Shown: piece by piece, positions 62,999 through 64,000 of the stretch
How the letters are laid out: each line of letters starts with the position of its first letter
How positions within the stretch are numbered: position 1 is the stretch's first letter
Assembly: GCA_965223585.1 (NCBI GenBank)
Contig: CBDCWW010000009.1
Coordinates: forward strand, 248,001 to 312,000
Direction: 5' to 3'
DNA: 64,000 nt
DNA from: CBDCVN01 sp965223585
Lineage (GTDB): Bacteria > Deinococcota > Deinococci > Deinococcales > Trueperaceae
Notes under the pieces: generated by a model
What the model was told of the DNA's origin: nothing
What the model saw: the letters and a program-made list of their open reading frames with translations, nothing else
The model's database searches: none
Made by a program: the position numbers and the translations under genes

Positions 62999-63492
62999 CA
63001 GCTAAAATAATACTATCTGCTGTAGATCTTTACTTCAAGCCTTTGCATTGGTTGGTCTGGTTTTATGAGTTTCTTAGCATGAAGATATCCTCAGCATTAA
63101 GTGATCTATCTGGTTTCATATTGCGTCCTATCCTCTCTCAGCAACAGCTGTCAAGAGAATTAAAACCAAAATATGAAGTTGGTGGTCGTCTCACATTAAA
63201 TTCAGGACAATTTAGAGAATTATCTAAAGCTATTTTGAGTGCATTTCCACGCCGACAATCTTTAGCTAAAATGGTCCAGCTTGAGCTAAACAAAAATATG
63301 GAGTTTATCACTTCAGGTGCGAGTTTAAAAGAAACCGTTTTTATGCTTATCGAAGTAGCAGATAAAGAAGAATGGTTGGAGGATTTAATCATCGCTGCTG
63401 TACGATACAATCACGATGATCATCACTTAAGGAAGGTTGCCAAGGAATTAATGCCCTATTATTTTGAGTCTGAGGAACAGAGTGAAGACTAA
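62977..63492 (+). CDS. Protein with C-terminal effector-associated domain 1 (EAD1)-like domain
   Basis: 171 residues. The N-terminal ~50 residues form an amphipathic or membrane-associated segment (LHWLVWFYEFLSM). From ~73 to 160 the helical pattern LTLNSGQFRELSKAILSAFP..LAKMVQLELNKNMEFITSG..LKETVFMLIEVADKEEWLEDLIIAAV and the closing LRKVAKEL follows EAD1, a death-fold-like adaptor domain of bacterial conflict systems. Such adaptors recruit effectors carrying the same domain, often coded elsewhere. GGAGAAGGG precedes the ATG. It overlaps the membrane-protein gene. Confidence 0.7.
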   Translation: MVPFLKLTAKIILSAVDLYFKPLHWLVWFYEFLSMKISSALSDLSGFILRPILSQQQLSRELKPKYEVGGRLTLNSGQFRELSKAILSAFPRRQSLAKMVQLELNKNMEFITSGASLKETVFMLIEVADKEEWLEDLIIAAVRYNHDDHHLRKVAKELMPYYFESEEQSED

Positions 63493-63534
63493 AGTGGGGT
63501 GTGATAACAATTCCAATAAAGAACCTCTTTTACT

Positions 63535-64000
63535 CTAAAAAATTGGCCACCAGTGAAATAGCGTTTGCTGGCTAATTAAATCGGGTTTTTGCATTAAATC
63601 TTCACAACTCTTTTTTAGAGCCGCTTCTAAATCATCAATTGTTTCAAAATATTTATTTACTAAAGGATCATCCGTAAGTTCCCACAACCTTTCTGCTGGT
63701 TGCAACTCTGGTGAGTAGCTTGGTAGAAATTCTAATTCTATCCCTGCTGGTAATTCCTTTTTGCTGTGCCATCCCGCTTGATCTAGTACCACTATTATTC
63801 CTTTATTCTTTGATGCTCTTACATCTGCCGCAAACTCTTTTATCACTATGTCATATATATCTACTCCTACTCTTGGCATTATGTACCAATGTGTTTTCCC
63901 TGTCTGAGGAAATACAAATGCATATAGATATAACCACTCATAACGATGATGCACTGTTGCTATAGGAGTTATCCCTTTTTTTGTCCATTTACGTTTTATG
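63535..64000 (-). CDS. IS630-family transposase, N-terminus outside window
   Basis: The frame is open to the window edge (KWTKKGITPIATVHHRYEWL). DDE residues: Asp in VVLDQAGWHSKKEL and Glu in LPSYSPELQPAERLWEL. It is of a different subgroup from the element at 6910. The 3' terminal repeat should lie between 63492 and 63534, but I cannot define it without the other end. Confidence 0.85.
   Translation of the reverse strand, partial: IKRKWTKKGITPIATVHHRYEWLYLYAFVFPQTGKTHWYIMPRVGVDIYDIVIKEFAADVRASKNKGIIVVLDQAGWHSKKELPAGIELEFLPSYSPELQPAERLWELTDDPLVNKYFETIDDLEAALKKSCEDLMQKPDLISQQTLFHWWPIF

Overview
The window is a 64 kb stretch of AT-rich bacterial chromosome (roughly 37-38% GC by eye) with no rRNA, tRNA or CRISPR array that I can see. 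Housekeeping genes (serS, uvrA, acs, carA, ispE, a cis-prenyltransferase, cutA, mazG, serB-like, ylmH-like) alternate with secreted proteins and mobile DNA. Several genes lack a Shine-Dalgarno sequence and instead have a -10 hexamer (TATAAT, TATACT, TATAGT) 5-7 nt before the start codon, so their mRNAs should be leaderless. Together with a SARP/STAND regulator, a DUF4388-type protein, an ATP-cone 2-phosphoglycerate kinase and a split-type pntA, this fits a low-GC relative of Deinococcota best, but the assignment is an inference of low certainty. The hexamer CTCGAG is strongly over-represented in chromosomal genes and absent by eye from the insertion sequences and the retroelement region.

Layout. 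1-4.1 kb: two tandem paralogous surface proteins (TolB-like propeller plus right-handed beta-helix), the first cut by the window edge. 4.1-6.8 kb: 2-phosphoglycerate kinase and mazG, then a secreted SnoaL-like protein. 6.9-8.1 kb: an IS630-type element with 25-bp ends and a TA duplication. 8.1-18.6 kb: FG-GAP protein, SARP/NB-ARC/TPR regulator, membrane-anchored subtilase, BatA/VWA membrane protein and a third propeller lipoprotein. 18.8-27.8 kb: acs, exonuclease, pntA, a frameshifted small gene, cutA, uvrA, a membrane protein and a DUF433/DUF5615 toxin-antitoxin pair. 28.0-33.7 kb: one 1880-residue secreted multidomain VWA protein.

33.7-38.9 kb is the most striking part: a complete diversity-generating retroelement (DGR). 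A lipoprotein with two cadherin-like repeats and a C-terminal formylglycine-enzyme/C-type-lectin domain carries a 111-bp variable repeat (36954-37064). Downstream lie a DGR-type reverse transcriptase, an Avd-like four-helix protein and the 111-bp template repeat (38718-38828). VR and TR differ at 18 positions, every one an adenine in TR; all 82 non-adenine positions match. The target gene is switched off twice: a (TATC)n tract in the signal peptide puts the start codon out of frame (loss of one unit would restore a textbook lipoprotein signal), and an ISAzo13-type element with a TA duplication splits the lectin domain.

39-43.5 kb is a scrapyard: a RAYT (REP-associated tyrosine transposase) gene with REP-like palindromes inside its own coding sequence, intergenic REP palindromes, a truncated toxin with an intact antitoxin, and broken Rpn-family nuclease genes with an 81-bp duplication. 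43.5-48 kb: orphan response regulator, small ribbon-helix-helix protein, serS, a MITE-like repeat and an IS4-like transposase. 48-62 kb: GH13 amylase, DUF4388 protein, ispE, cis-prenyltransferase, phosphatase, RidA, SerB-like phosphatase, sulfurtransferase, a broken phd antitoxin, carA, an SDR/decarboxylase-like/sulfotransferase run, a HlyD-type adaptor and an S4-domain protein. 62.2-63.5 kb: a small putative conflict-system locus (membrane protein plus EAD1-like protein), followed by an IS630-type transposase that runs off the window.
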